64,000 bases of DNA from SZAS-103 sp038323475 (lineage in GTDB: Bacteria > Pseudomonadota > Gammaproteobacteria > Xanthomonadales > Xanthomonadaceae), in the NCBI GenBank assembly GCA_038323475.1, contig JBBQHA010000001.1, forward strand, positions 1 through 64,000, given 5' to 3'. The position numbers and the translations under genes were made by a program. Position 1 is the stretch's first letter. Each line of letters starts with the position of its first letter. Positions 9,260 through 18,654 of the stretch are shown here, one piece after another. The notes under the pieces are model-generated. The model ran no database searches. It was not told where the DNA came from and saw nothing but the letters and a program-made list of their open reading frames with translations.

Positions 9260-11494
9260 ATGACCCACCAAGACAAGACAGCCCCTTCGGACCGTCCGTT
9301 GTTGCGCGCAGCCCACGCCGCGGTCGAACAGGGCGACCTGCGACGCGCCAACGCCTTGTTCCTGGAACATCTGGAGCACACGCGCGACGATCCGGCCGGG
9401 CTTGCCGACTACGGCAATTTCTGCCTGCGCACCGGACGTCCCGAGCCGGCCTGCTATCTGCTTTACAAGGCCGGCAAGCTGATCCCCCGCAATGCGGGAC
9501 TGTTGAGCGAACTCGGCCACGCCAAGCTGGAAGCGCAGGATCCGCAAGGCGCCCGCCGAAGCTTCGGCGAGGCCCTCACGCTCGATCCCGCGAACGCCGC
9601 CGCGAACTACGGCATCGCGCTCTGCCACCAGCAGATGGAAGCCTGGCCGGAAGCCGCCGCCGCGTTCGAACGAGCGCTCGCGGCGCAGCCCGACACCCTG
9701 CCCATTCTGCTCAGTCTTGCCGACGCCCTCCATCGCATCGGCGATACGGGCAATGCCGCCATCCGCTTCGCGCAGGCCGAGCGCCTCGCACCCGATGATC
9801 CGGCGATGCTGCTGGAATACGGCAAGTTCCTGCGCGATACCGGATCGATCTGGGAAGCGCTGCTGCGCCTGGACCGCTGCGCGCGCGAGCATCCGGACGA
9901 ACCGCCCGTGCTGCTGGAAACGGCACGCTGCATGCACGCGATGGACGAGCCCCAGAGTGCGATGCTGATGTTGGACAAGCTCTACAGATTGGCGCCGAAC
10001 ATGCCCGAATGCGTCGAGGAATACGGCAACTGCCTCGCATCCGTGGACGATGCCGCCGAGCGCGACCGACATTGGGGCGTGGCGTGCAGCCTGTGGATGG
10101 ATGCAGAACGATTCGACGCCGCGTCTGCGCTGCTGGAAAAAATGCTGGCCGCCAATCCCGGCAATGCGCGCGCGTGGAACTCGAAAGGACTGCTGCACGA
10201 CAAGCAACTGGACTTCGAACTGGCCGAGGCCGCATTCCTTCGGGCCATCGAAATCGATCTCGGCCTGCTGGATCCCTACGCCAACCTCGGCAACATTTAC
10301 GAACACAGAAACCGGCTGACCGAAGCCAGGTCGTTGGCCGACTCCGGCTTGCACCTCGCCGCCGCGCATGCAGCCACGAGGCATGCCGCCGTGCCTAGCC
10401 TGCATCTGCTCCGCGCCCGGATCGCGCGGCGAGAAAAGCAATACGCGCTCGGCCTCGAGCACCTGGACGCCGCCGCGAATCTGCCGAAAACCAATCTCGA
10501 GCAACAGGCGGAACTGTTCGAGCGCGCCAAGCTATTCGACCTGCTCGATGATGTCGATGCCGCGGTGGCGACCTTCGACCGCGCGAATGCACTCGCGCTC
10601 TCCGAACTGGGCGCGCCGGACCCGCAGGGCAACAAGTTCCTGCGCGGCATCGAATACATGATCGACCTCGCCGGCAAGGGCTGGCTGCGGACCTGGCGCA
10701 AGCCCGCTCCCGATCCCGCCGGTCCCACGCCGGCCTTCCTGGTCGGCTTCCCGCGGTCGGGGACGACGCTGCTGAACACGGTGTTGTACAGCCACAGCTC
10801 GATCCAGTTCATCGAGGAAAAGCAGACCATCGCGAAAATCCTCGGCGCGATGCGGCAGATGCCGAAGAGCTATCCGCACGCGATGCCCGAATGCGACGAA
10901 CTGGACGTCGCCTACCTGCGCGAGGCGTACTGGAAGGCGGCCGCCGAGTACTGCGACCTCGATCCGGCGAAGCTGCTGATGGACAAGTTCCCGCTGCACC
11001 TCACCACCGCCGGGCTGATCCACCTCACGTTCCCGCGCGCGCGGTTCCTGTTCGCCCTGCGCCATCCCTGCGACGCCGTGCTCAGCTGTTTCATGCAGAA
11101 CTTCAAGCTCAACGATGCGATGGCGAACTTCTGCACGCTCGGCGAGACGGTCGCGCTGTACGCGAAGACGATGGACATCTGGCAGATGTACCGTGACCAG
11201 CTGCCGTTGAACGTGCACACCATCCGCTACGAGGACGTCGTCGACGACTTCGACGGCCAGGTGCGCGCGCTCTGCGAATTCCTGCAGGTTCCCTGGGAAG
11301 AAGGGCTGCGGGAGTTCTCGAGCCGCGCACTGGATCGCGGACGCATCAACACCCCGAGCTACGAACAGGTCAGCAAGCCGATCTATCGCGAGGCGCGTTA
11401 CCGCTGGGAACGCTACCGCAAACATCTCGAACCGTTCCTGCCTGCGCTGCAGCCGTACATCGAACGCTTCGGCTACACCGCATCGTCCGCATGA
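9260..11494 (+). CDS. TPR-sulfotransferase (first of tandem pair)
   Basis: A 744-residue fusion of N-terminal tetratricopeptide repeats (about residues 15-450) to a C-terminal PAPS-dependent sulfotransferase domain (Sulfotransfer_3 type). The 5'-phosphosulfate loop is VGFPRSGTTLLNTVL (residues 495-509) and the 3'-phosphate-binding segment is RFLFALRHPCDAVLS (from 595), with DKFPLHL between. The enzyme would transfer sulfate from PAPS to a protein or glycan hydroxyl. The TPR array probably recruits the acceptor. No signal peptide or membrane anchor is seen, so it acts in the cytosol. Start is the ATG of MTHQDK; the upstream in-frame ATG at 9191 adds poor-quality sequence. A close paralogue follows 16 nt later. 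No PAPS synthesis genes are in the window. Confidence 0.9.
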   Translation: MTHQDKTAPSDRPLLRAAHAAVEQGDLRRANALFLEHLEHTRDDPAGLADYGNFCLRTGRPEPACYLLYKAGKLIPRNAGLLSELGHAKLEAQDPQGARRSFGEALTLDPANAAANYGIALCHQQMEAWPEAAAAFERALAAQPDTLPILLSLADALHRIGDTGNAAIRFAQAERLAPDDPAMLLEYGKFLRDTGSIWEALLRLDRCAREHPDEPPVLLETARCMHAMDEPQSAMLMLDKLYRLAPNMPECVEEYGNCLASVDDAAERDRHWGVACSLWMDAERFDAASALLEKMLAANPGNARAWNSKGLLHDKQLDFELAEAAFLRAIEIDLGLLDPYANLGNIYEHRNRLTEARSLADSGLHLAAAHAATRHAAVPSLHLLRARIARREKQYALGLEHLDAAANLPKTNLEQQAELFERAKLFDLLDDVDAAVATFDRANALALSELGAPDPQGNKFLRGIEYMIDLAGKGWLRTWRKPAPDPAGPTPAFLVGFPRSGTTLLNTVLYSHSSIQFIEEKQTIAKILGAMRQMPKSYPHAMPECDELDVAYLREAYWKAAAEYCDLDPAKLLMDKFPLHLTTAGLIHLTFPRARFLFALRHPCDAVLSCFMQNFKLNDAMANFCTLGETVALYAKTMDIWQMYRDQLPLNVHTIRYEDVVDDFDGQVRALCEFLQVPWEEGLREFSSRALDRGRINTPSYEQVSKPIYREARYRWERYRKHLEPFLPALQPYIERFGYTASSA

Positions 11495-11510
11495 GTCCGG
11501 CGCGCCGTCA

Positions 11511-13733
11511 ATGAGCCCGTCCGATCCCGGCGACCGCCCTCTGTTGCGCGCCGCGCGTGCCGAAATCGAACGCCGCGATTACCAGCGCGCCGAAGCGCTG
11601 TTCCTGCAGCACGTCGCGCAGGCACGCGACGACGCGATCGGGTTGGCCGAGTACGGCATCTTCTGCCTGCGCAGCGGTCGCGCGGATTCCGCGTGCTATC
11701 TCCTGGACAAGGCGAATACGCTGCAAGCCGGGCACCACGAATGGTTGAGCCATTCGGGCTACGCGTGCCTGGAGCAGCAGGCTTTCGAAGCCGCCCGGAG
11801 GAATTTCGAAGCTGCGCTCGCGTGCGTACCCGGAAACGCGCAGGCGAGCTACGGACTGGGCCTGTGCCACGAACATGCGGGCGCGTGGCCGGATGCGATC
11901 GCCGCGTTCGCCGGCACGCTGTCCGAACCGGGCGAAGCGCTTCCGGTCCTGCTGCACCTGGCCGATTCCTGCCACCGGGCCGGCGAACACGCGCAGGCGC
12001 GCCAGCACTACGAACATGCGCAGCGCGAAGCCCCTGACCACCCCGCATTGCTGCTCGCTTTCGGCACGTTCCTGCGCGAGCAGGGCGAGCCGGCGCGAGC
12101 GATGGCCATGATCGATCGCTGCGGCGCGATGCATCCGGACGAACCCAGGATCGTCCTCGAAAAAGCGCGCTGCCTGCGTGCGCTCGACGATGCGACGCAT
12201 GCGTTGCGCTGGCTCGACAGACTCGAAAAGCTCTCGCCGGGCAAGCCGGAGACCAGCGCGGAACTGGGCGATTGCCTTGCGCATGCCGGCAGCATCGCGC
12301 TCGCGAACGCGCATTGGCTGCGGGCGATCGATCTGTGGGTCGCGGCCGGGGAACTTGCGGTGGCGGAGTCGCAGATCGAGCGCATGCTCAAGCGCGATCC
12401 GGACAATGCGGCATCCTGGAATGCGCGCGGAAACCTGGAGCGTGCCAAGCACGATTACGTCGCTGCCGAGGCCGCCTGGCGCAAGGCGCTGGGCCTGGAA
12501 CCGGCGCGTCTGGATGCGTCCGCGGGCCTTGCCCTCGTGTACGAGAGCACCAACCGCGTCGTCGAAGCGAAGGCGATCGCGGAACGCGCCGCGACGGCGA
12601 TCGGCAGCGGACGCGGCCAGCACGGGGCGATCGAGCTGCTGTTCGTGCTGGGCAAGACGTTGCGCCGCACGCACGATCTCGCTGGCGCGATGCGCGCGCT
12701 GGATCGGATCGATGCGCTCGCCCCGAACGAGACGCAGCGCATGGCCGCGAGCATGGAGCGCGGCAAGCTGCTCGACCTGCTCGACGACGCGCCCGGCGCG
12801 ATGGCCGCCTTCGCGACCGGCAATGCGATCACGAGCGCGCGCTGGTTGCGCGGCAATCCCGGCCGCAACAAATACCTCGCCGGCGTCGACTACATGCTCG
12901 AGGCGATGCGCAGCGACTGGATACAGCGATGGAAGCCCATCGAACGCCTGTCGGAACATCCGAAGGTCGCCTTCCTGGTCGGCTTCCCGCGCTCCGGAAC
13001 GACCCTGCTGAACCAGGTCCTCGACGGCCATCCGTCGATCCAGACGATCGAGGAAAAACCATCCGCATCGAAGATCACGGCGGGCCTGCGCGCGATGCCC
13101 GGGGGCTATCCGCACGCGCTCGCGGATCTCGACGCGTTCGACGTGACCTGGCTGCGCGACGCGTATTTCAGGTCGGCCGCCGAACACGGCGCGAGCGACC
13201 GCAGCAAACTGCTGCTCGACAAGTTCCCGATGAACACTGCGCTCGCCGGGATGCTGCACCGGGTGTTGCCGCGGGCGCGCTTCGTGTTCGCGCTGCGGCA
13301 TCCCTGCGACGTCGTGTTGAGTTGCTTCATGCAGAACTTCGAGCTCAACAACACGATGGCGAATTTCTGCACGCTCGCCGATACGGTGGCGCTGTACACG
13401 CGCACGATGGATCTCTGGCAGGCCTGGCGCGACGCGTTGCCGCTGGACGTGCACACGGTGCGCTACGAGGACGTCGTCGAGGACTTCGATGGGCAGGTGC
13501 GCGCCCTGTGCGATTTCCTCGGCGTGCCCTGGCAGGACGACCTGCGCGATTTCTCCGCCCGGGCGCTCGAACGCGGCAGGATCAATACGCCGAGCTACGA
13601 ACAGGTCAGCCGGCCGATCTACCGCGAGGCGCTGTACCGCTGGCAACGCTACCGCGAATACCTCGAACCGTTCCTGCCCGCGCTGCAGCCGTACATCGAT
13701 CGCTTCGGTTACTCCGATTCCCCGGCCTCGTGA
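11511..13733 (+). CDS. TPR-sulfotransferase (second of tandem pair)
   Basis: A 740-residue paralogue of the preceding gene, colinear throughout: TPR region to about residue 440, PAPS loop VGFPRSGTTLLNQVL (490 onward), DKFPMNTALAG, then RFVFALRHPCDVVLSCFMQ. The last 100 residues are almost the same in both proteins (for example GRINTPSYEQVS and EPFLPALQPYI), whereas the TPR arrays have diverged strongly. This suggests the same chemistry on different acceptors. It follows the first copy by 16 nt with no promoter room, so the two form an operon. Both catalytic domains look intact. The acceptor cannot be told from sequence. Confidence 0.9.
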   Translation: MSPSDPGDRPLLRAARAEIERRDYQRAEALFLQHVAQARDDAIGLAEYGIFCLRSGRADSACYLLDKANTLQAGHHEWLSHSGYACLEQQAFEAARRNFEAALACVPGNAQASYGLGLCHEHAGAWPDAIAAFAGTLSEPGEALPVLLHLADSCHRAGEHAQARQHYEHAQREAPDHPALLLAFGTFLREQGEPARAMAMIDRCGAMHPDEPRIVLEKARCLRALDDATHALRWLDRLEKLSPGKPETSAELGDCLAHAGSIALANAHWLRAIDLWVAAGELAVAESQIERMLKRDPDNAASWNARGNLERAKHDYVAAEAAWRKALGLEPARLDASAGLALVYESTNRVVEAKAIAERAATAIGSGRGQHGAIELLFVLGKTLRRTHDLAGAMRALDRIDALAPNETQRMAASMERGKLLDLLDDAPGAMAAFATGNAITSARWLRGNPGRNKYLAGVDYMLEAMRSDWIQRWKPIERLSEHPKVAFLVGFPRSGTTLLNQVLDGHPSIQTIEEKPSASKITAGLRAMPGGYPHALADLDAFDVTWLRDAYFRSAAEHGASDRSKLLLDKFPMNTALAGMLHRVLPRARFVFALRHPCDVVLSCFMQNFELNNTMANFCTLADTVALYTRTMDLWQAWRDALPLDVHTVRYEDVVEDFDGQVRALCDFLGVPWQDDLRDFSARALERGRINTPSYEQVSRPIYREALYRWQRYREYLEPFLPALQPYIDRFGYSDSPAS

Positions 13734-13825
13734 TCCTGGGTGAAACCAGGATGAGGGCCGACGCTCGCAGTCTTCGGTCTGCCATTCGGTGCATCGTCAC
13801 GGCGCAATCAAGGGCGTTGATGCAG

Positions 13826-13877
13826 CCCGGATGAAATCCGGGGAGTCCTTCGAATGGAGCCCCGCATTGCATGCGGG
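13826..13877. repeat. Pair of REP-like palindromes
   Basis: Two hairpins with the same 7-3-7 geometry: CCCGGAT-GAA-ATCCGGG (13826-13842) and CCCGCAT-TGC-ATGCGGG (13861-13877), in the gap between convergent genes. A further short palindrome, CCTGG-N6-CCAGG, lies near 13735. Extragenic paired palindromes of this kind are typical REP elements; they could also help terminate both convergent genes. No RAYT transposase is present in the window. Confidence 0.55.
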
Positions 13878-14510
13878 CTACGCGAGCAAGCCGGGCAACT
13901 CTCCCGGCATTGCGCACAAACGCGTCGCGTCGCGCAATTCATCCGCCTCGCCGAAGCCCCACAGCACGCCGACCGATCGCATGCGGTGATGGCGCGCGCC
14001 GTCGATGTCCATGTGGCGGTCGCCGATCATCCAGCAATCGCCAGGATCGACGCGAAGGCGCTCCAGCGCTGCCGCGATCAGTTCTGGCTTCTCGCCAATG
14101 CGTCCATCGCTGGTCGCTCCGGAGACGGTCTCGAACAGGGCGCCGAACGGCAGGTGATCGACGATGCGTTGCGCATGCGGCTGGTTTTTCGCGGTCACCA
14201 CCGCGAGGCGATGGCCGCCCGCGTGCAAGGCGAGCACGGCCTGTTCGATGCCTGGGTAGATCGTGTGCTCGGACCAGCCGATCGCATCGAAACGCTCGCG
14301 ATACAGTTCCACCGCGCGCTCGGTACGCGCGGCATCGCCGAGCAACGGACCGAAGCTCGTCCGCAATGGCGGGCCGATCCAGCGCCGCAACGCTTGCATA
14401 TCCGGCACCGGCTCGCCGAGCCGTTCGAGCGAATGCGCGACGCAGCGAGCGATGCCGACGGCCGAATCGATCAGGGTTCCATCGAGGTCGAAGAACAACG
14501 TGTCGCGCAT
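13878..14510 (-). CDS. HAD-superfamily phosphatase (Gph-like)
   Basis: A 210-residue haloacid-dehalogenase-fold phosphatase with all four motifs: FFDLDGTLID (nucleophile Asp and acid/base Asp, residues 6-15), VVTAKN (motif II), GEKPE (motif III Lys) and WMIGDRHMDIDGA (motif IV Asp). The helical cap between motifs I and II matches phosphoglycolate phosphatase and 5'-nucleotidase relatives, so 2-phosphoglycolate or a nucleoside monophosphate are plausible substrates. The start (MRDTLFFDLDGTL) is set by the motif spacing and lies 4 nt after the pgk stop codon, so it is cotranscribed with phosphoglycerate kinase. The longer frame upstream is only pgk read out of frame. Confidence 0.85.
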   Translation of the reverse strand: MRDTLFFDLDGTLIDSAVGIARCVAHSLERLGEPVPDMQALRRWIGPPLRTSFGPLLGDAARTERAVELYRERFDAIGWSEHTIYPGIEQAVLALHAGGHRLAVVTAKNQPHAQRIVDHLPFGALFETVSGATSDGRIGEKPELIAAALERLRVDPGDCWMIGDRHMDIDGARHHRMRSVGVLWGFGEADELRDATRLCAMPGELPGLLA

Positions 14511-14514
14511 CGCC

Positions 14515-15693
14515 TCAGGCCACCGCACGCGCCTTGAGCGCGGCGACCGCCGGCAATTCCTTGCCTTCGAGGAATTCGAGGAAGGCGCCGCCGCCGGTGG
14601 AGATGTAGGACACCTTGTCGGCGATGCCGTACTTGTCGACCGCGGCGAGCGTATCGCCTCCGCCCGCGATCGAGAACGCCTGCGAATCCGCGATCGCATG
14701 CGCGAGCGTTTCGGTGCCGTGGCCGAACGCGTCGAACTCGAACACGCCGACCGGCCCGTTCCACACGACAGTGCCGGCGTCGCGGATCAATGCGGCGTAG
14801 CGCGCGCTGGTCTCCGGACCGATGTCGAGGATCATGTCGTCGGCGCCGACATCGGCAATGCGCTTGACCGTCGCCGGCGCATCGGCAGCGAATGCCGGCG
14901 CGACCACGACGTCGGTCGGGATCGGGATCTCGGCGCCGCGCGCTTTCGCATCCGCGATGATGTTGCGCGCGGTATCGAGCAGGTCGCGCTCGCACAGCGA
15001 CTTGCCGACCGGATGGCCGAGCGCGGCGAGAAAGGTGTTGGCGATACCGCCGCCGACGATGAGTTGGTCGACCTTCGACACCAGGCTGGTCAGCAGTTCG
15101 AGTTTCGTCGACACCTTCGAACCCGCGACGATCGCGAGCAACGGACGCGCAGGTTCGTGCAGGGCCTTGCCGAGCGCATCGAGTTCGGCCATCAGCAGCG
15201 GCCCGCCGCACGCGATCGGGGCCTGCCGGATCACGCCGTGGGTCGAGGCCTGCGCGCGGTGCGCGGTGCCGAACGCATCCATCACGAACACGTCGCACAA
15301 CGCCGCGTATTTCTTCGACAGCGCCTCGTCGTCCTTGCCCTCGCCGACATTCATGCGGCAGTTCTCGAGCAGGGTCAGGCTTTCCGGCGCGACATCGACG
15401 CCATCGACCCAGTCCTTCACCAGCGGTACGTCGATGCCGAGCATTTCCGACAGGCGTTGCGCGACCGGCGCGAGCGAATCCGCCTCGCTCCACACGCCTT
15501 CCTTCGGCCGGCCGAGGTGCGACATCACCAGCACGGTCGCGCGATTGGCGAGAGCGTGCTTGAGTGTCGGCAGCGAAGCCGCGATGCGCTGTTCGGAGGT
15601 GATGCGGCCGTTGTCTAGCGGCACGTTCAGGTCCTGCCGGATCAGTACGCGCGTGCCCTTCAGATCGAGGTCGGTCATGCGCAGGATGGTCAT
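14515..15693 (-). CDS. pgk: Phosphoglycerate kinase
   Basis: Interconverts 1,3-bisphosphoglycerate plus ADP and 3-phosphoglycerate plus ATP; cytosolic monomer. The 392-residue protein has the N-terminal substrate motif RVLIRQDLNVPLDNG, SHLGRPKEG, the hinge lysine in AGSKVSTKLELL, and the C-terminal nucleotide loop NGPVGVFEFDAFGHGT with the closing GGGDTLAA. Length is normal. Second codon-in-frame ATG (MTDLDL, 15 nt on) is an alternative start. It sits directly upstream of the HAD phosphatase gene. The 209 bp upstream of its start hold no gene and probably its promoter. One motif differs slightly from the norm: LLENCRMNVGE where LLENVRF is usual. Confidence 0.95.
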   Translation of the reverse strand: MTILRMTDLDLKGTRVLIRQDLNVPLDNGRITSEQRIAASLPTLKHALANRATVLVMSHLGRPKEGVWSEADSLAPVAQRLSEMLGIDVPLVKDWVDGVDVAPESLTLLENCRMNVGEGKDDEALSKKYAALCDVFVMDAFGTAHRAQASTHGVIRQAPIACGGPLLMAELDALGKALHEPARPLLAIVAGSKVSTKLELLTSLVSKVDQLIVGGGIANTFLAALGHPVGKSLCERDLLDTARNIIADAKARGAEIPIPTDVVVAPAFAADAPATVKRIADVGADDMILDIGPETSARYAALIRDAGTVVWNGPVGVFEFDAFGHGTETLAHAIADSQAFSIAGGGDTLAAVDKYGIADKVSYISTGGGAFLEFLEGKELPAVAALKARAVA

Positions 15694-15902
15694 ATTGGAA
15701 GGCTCCGGATCGCCGAAAGACGCCTATTGTCCCCTGCCCGGCCCGTGCGCGACAAACCGCGCGAGGAAATCCGCGAATGCAGCGTGCGCAGGCCCGGCAT
15801 GCGCGCGCCGCGACCAGCGACAATCGGCTCGATCGGGTTCGATCGACCGGATGGCGATGGACGTCGGACTTTGCCTGCTCGTTTCCCGCGGACCGTTGTG
15901 GC

Positions 15903-16298
15903 CTAGGAGGAAATCTGGTTGCTGTCGATGCGTCGCACGGGGGCGGCTGGCACTGGAACCGATGGGGGCGGCAAGATCGCCAACCTGGCATGGCTGCGCA
16001 CAGGCGCGACCGGAGCGGCATTGCGGCCCTTGGTCAACACCCTGGACAGGCGCTTGAGGGTCATGATGAATCCGCGCCCTGCGATGACTTTCGGAGTCTC
16101 GATCGCTTCGGCGGTCGGATCGCCATCCGATCCCCGCCACGACTGCACGCGGTCGACGTCGTAGTCGGCCCAGCGCGAGTGGAAGATGCCGTTGGCGAAG
16201 GTTCCGTGGATCGCCTGCTTGCGATCTTCGAGCATGAACTCGATCGGCTCACCCGTGTAGGGCAGGAAGGTCGAGCTGAAGATCCATTTCGTTTGCAT
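15903..16298 (-). CDS. Hypothetical protein, possible operator-controlled
   Basis: Product of 131 residues that I do not recognise. The first 80 residues look like a small beta-rich domain (SSTFLPYTGEPIEFM, GTFANGIFHSRWADYDVD); the last 45 are Ala/Pro/Arg-rich and probably disordered. No signal peptide or membrane segment. The ATG of MQTKWIF was chosen because GGGGAG lies 8 nt upstream. A copy of the TGTRCG-N4-CGYACA palindrome lies about 150 bp upstream (16448-16463), between this gene and a Crp/Fnr-type regulator gene on the same strand, suggesting it belongs to that regulon. Codon usage resembles its neighbours. Confidence 0.6.
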   Translation of the reverse strand: MQTKWIFSSTFLPYTGEPIEFMLEDRKQAIHGTFANGIFHSRWADYDVDRVQSWRGSDGDPTAEAIETPKVIAGRGFIMTLKRLSRVLTKGRNAAPVAPVRSHARLAILPPPSVPVPAAPVRRIDSNQISS

Positions 16299-16447
16299 GA
16301 CGCGGCTCCCCGCCAGCGACGCGCGCATCCCGCGCGCGAGGCGGTCGCGTCCTTGCGACCATTCGCTAGATCCTTGCGTGGCCCCGTCCCTAGGGCACAG
16401 CTTCCAGATCCTTCATCGCAATGGTGTGCGTTCTATCGGAAGCGGTC

Positions 16448-16463
16448 TGTCTGCCAGCGTACA
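16448..16463. promoter_or_regulatory. 16-bp palindromic operator-like site
   Basis: TGTCTGCCAGCGTACA, the weakest clear member of the TGTRCG-N4-CGYACA family: right half intact, left half TGTCTG. It sits upstream of the hypothetical gene at 15903-16298. A further TGTGCG half-site is at 16425-16430. Confidence 0.45.
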
Positions 16464-16482
16464 TAGGCCGGAGTTGCAGCTA

Positions 16483-17199
16483 TCAGCAGCCGAGTAAGCT
16501 CGTGTAGGCGTCGCGATCGATGCGGTAGCAGGCGCAGGAAACCGCTTCCAGGCCGGAGCGGTCGAGGATCGTGATCGTGCCGCGCGTGTAGCTGATCAGG
16601 CCTCTGTCCTGCAGCGCACCTGCGGCCTTGGTGATTCCGACGCGGCGCATCCCGAGCATGTAACCGAGGAATTCCTGGGTCAGGTGGAAGGTGTCGCTGG
16701 ACGAGCGGTCGTGGGTCATCAGCAGCCAGCGCGCGACCCGCGCCTCGAGCAGGTGGAAACGCGTGCACGCGCCGGCCTGCGCCATCTGCGACATCAGCAC
16801 ATACACGTAGCGATCCAGCAGGCGCCGCAACGACGCATTGCGCGCGAGTTCGCGCCGGAACGCGGTGGCGTCCATGCGCAATGCCGAGCCCGCACCTTGC
16901 ACGAGCGCGCGTTGCGGCGCGACGTCGACACCCAGCACCAGCGAAATGCCATGCATGCCCTCGCAACCGACCATGCCCACCTCGAAGCCGGCCTGGTGGT
17001 CGATCGGCGTGATCAGCGAGATGAAGCTTCCGATCGGGAAATACACATGATCGATGCGGTCGCCGCGTTCGCAGAGCACATCGGACTCGACGAGGTCCAC
17101 CTCGTCGCAATGGGCGATCAATCGTTGCCGGTCGACATGCGGCAGGCGGGCGAGCAGGTGGTTCGCGGGAACCGGGGGCGCATTGGCGCGCAATGACAT
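16483..17199 (-). CDS. Crp/Fnr-family transcriptional regulator
   Basis: A 238-residue regulator with an N-terminal cyclic-nucleotide-binding-type beta-roll (HVYFPIGSFISLITPIDHQ, residues 50-68; GCEGMHGISLVLGVD) and a C-terminal winged HTH (LTQEFLGYMLGMRRVGITKAAG). The beta-roll lacks the Arg/Ser pocket of cAMP-binding Crp, and there is no Cys cluster as in Fnr, so the signal is unknown. The dimerisation helix reads RYVYVLMSQMAQAG. Start was placed at MSLRANAP, where the domain begins; 51 upstream codons are unlikely protein. No strong Shine-Dalgarno. More distant from the other two regulators here than they are from each other. Confidence 0.85.
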   Translation of the reverse strand: MSLRANAPPVPANHLLARLPHVDRQRLIAHCDEVDLVESDVLCERGDRIDHVYFPIGSFISLITPIDHQAGFEVGMVGCEGMHGISLVLGVDVAPQRALVQGAGSALRMDATAFRRELARNASLRRLLDRYVYVLMSQMAQAGACTRFHLLEARVARWLLMTHDRSSSDTFHLTQEFLGYMLGMRRVGITKAAGALQDRGLISYTRGTITILDRSGLEAVSCACYRIDRDAYTSLLGC

Positions 17200-17377
17200 G
17201 ATGGACGGCCTGTGGTGGCGTTGGAGAACCCAACGGCCGGCACAAGGAGGATTCCATTCCAAATGTCGGATCAGCGGTGAATGAACGCACGATGCGTCCG
17301 GGACGACTATACACACTCCGAACTTCACGAAAATCGTGCGCAGCGCTTCCATTCATCTTCAACAACGCGATGCGGAC

Positions 17378-18118
17378 TCAAGCAGGCGTGAGTGGATTCG
17401 CGCTCGCCGTCGTGTCCCACGGCAGCAGGCGCATGTATTCGCTGCGCACCGCCTCGTAGCATTCGCAGGCCAGTCTTTCCAGTTGCACACGGTCGAGCAC
17501 GGTGATGCGGCCGCGCTGGTAGCGGATCGCACCCGCCTGCTGCAGCTTTCCGGCTGCTTCGGTCACGCCCTCGCGGCGCACGCCGAGCATGTTGGCGATG
17601 AGCTCCTGGGTCATGCTCAAGTCGCTGCCCGGCAAACGATCGATGCTCATCAGCAGCCAGCGGCATAGCTGCTGGTCCAGATTGTGGTGGCGATTGCATA
17701 CCGCGGTCTGGCCGATCTGCATCATCAGGGCCTGGCTGTAACGCAGCAGGATCTGCTGGGCGGCTCCGGCACGCTCGAATTCCTTGCGCAGGTCGCGCGC
17801 CTGCATGCGCATCGCGACCCCGGCGGCCTGCACGATCGCGCGGTGTGGGGACTTGCTGCCACCAGTGATCACCGGCATCCCGACGAGGCCGTCGTTTCCG
17901 ATGATCGCGACTTCGGCGGTGTCGCCGTCCTCCAGCACGTAGAGCAGCGACACCACGCAATCGATCGGGAAATACACCTGCGTCTGCGAAGCACCCGCTT
18001 CATGGACCACCATCCCGAGCGGCATCGGCACCGGCTCCAGGTACGCGGCGAGGCGCTCGCGCTCGTCGGCCCGGATCGAGTCGAGAATGTGGTTGGATTT
18101 CCTGCCGTTCTTGAACAC
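17378..18118 (-). CDS. Crp/Fnr-family transcriptional regulator
   Basis: A 246-residue regulator of the same group. The effector domain contains VYFPIDCVVSLLYVLEDGD and the G-N-D-G-L-V-G-M-P stretch; the HTH is LSMTQELIANMLGVRREGVTEAAGK in segments (residues about 165-190). QTAVCNRHHNLDQQLCRWLL is nearly identical in the regulator at 21279-21998, so the two are close paralogues. No Fnr cysteine cluster. The start is GTG, with only a poor Shine-Dalgarno. A perfect copy of the palindrome TGTRCG-N4-CGYACA lies about 90 bp upstream (18206-18221), which fits autoregulation or cross-regulation. 178 bp separate it from the first Crp-like gene on the same strand. Confidence 0.88.
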   Translation of the reverse strand: MFKNGRKSNHILDSIRADERERLAAYLEPVPMPLGMVVHEAGASQTQVYFPIDCVVSLLYVLEDGDTAEVAIIGNDGLVGMPVITGGSKSPHRAIVQAAGVAMRMQARDLRKEFERAGAAQQILLRYSQALMMQIGQTAVCNRHHNLDQQLCRWLLMSIDRLPGSDLSMTQELIANMLGVRREGVTEAAGKLQQAGAIRYQRGRITVLDRVQLERLACECYEAVRSEYMRLLPWDTTASANPLTPA

Positions 18119-18204
18119 GAAAACACCCGCATGCGAATGGAGGTCGGGGACCAGAACGGCAAGACCCCTTGGTACCGAAGTTTATCTGCGGATTTCGGCC
18201 TGCT

Positions 18205-18222
18205 ATGTACGCTGACGCACAT
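18205..18222. promoter_or_regulatory. Palindromic operator-like site (best copy)
   Basis: ATGTACGCTGACGCACAT: arms TGTACG and CGCACA around a 4-bp centre, extended one base each side by A/T. About 90 bp upstream of the Crp-like gene ending at 17378. Confidence 0.6.
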
Positions 18223-18638
18223 AACCGATTTTCGTTTCGTGCATGCTCAGCGCCCCTGCACGAAGCGGCAGCATTCGACGCGTTCGCACCGACCACAGCG
18301 CAGGATATTGCGCACGGGAGACCCGCTCCGGCGGCAAGCAGCAACCAGATGATTTCCCGACGCGCACGCCATGTCGTCCGCGCGCGCCACTACGCGAATG
18401 CGCCAGTACGGCCGTTGTGACCTCGCTGGAGCCGACAATGATCCTGGCAATGGGCGACGTGGTGCCGATGATCGCGCTCGCGATCCGGCTGCCGATCGCG
18501 CAGATGAACCAGCGGGTGCGCTGAGGGAATAAGGGCGCCTGCAGGCCAGGCATGGCTCCTCTGGCTTTGCCGCTCAGCGCGCCATCGTGAATCGAATCGT
18601 CCAGGTCATTAAGCTTGGCTCTCTGATCGGCCACTCTG

Positions 18639-18654
18639 CGTACGCTAACGCACG
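18639..18654. promoter_or_regulatory. Palindromic operator-like site
   Basis: CGTACGCTAACGCACG, matching the core GTACG-N4-CGCAC of the family, about 115 bp upstream of the proposed glycosyltransferase start. Spacing suits control of the glycosyltransferase/barrel operon. Confidence 0.55.

Noticed and set aside
17200..17352. N-terminal extension of the first Crp-like regulator
   Set aside because: The added residues are Cys/Pro/His-rich and unlike the family; the domain begins at MSLRANAP.
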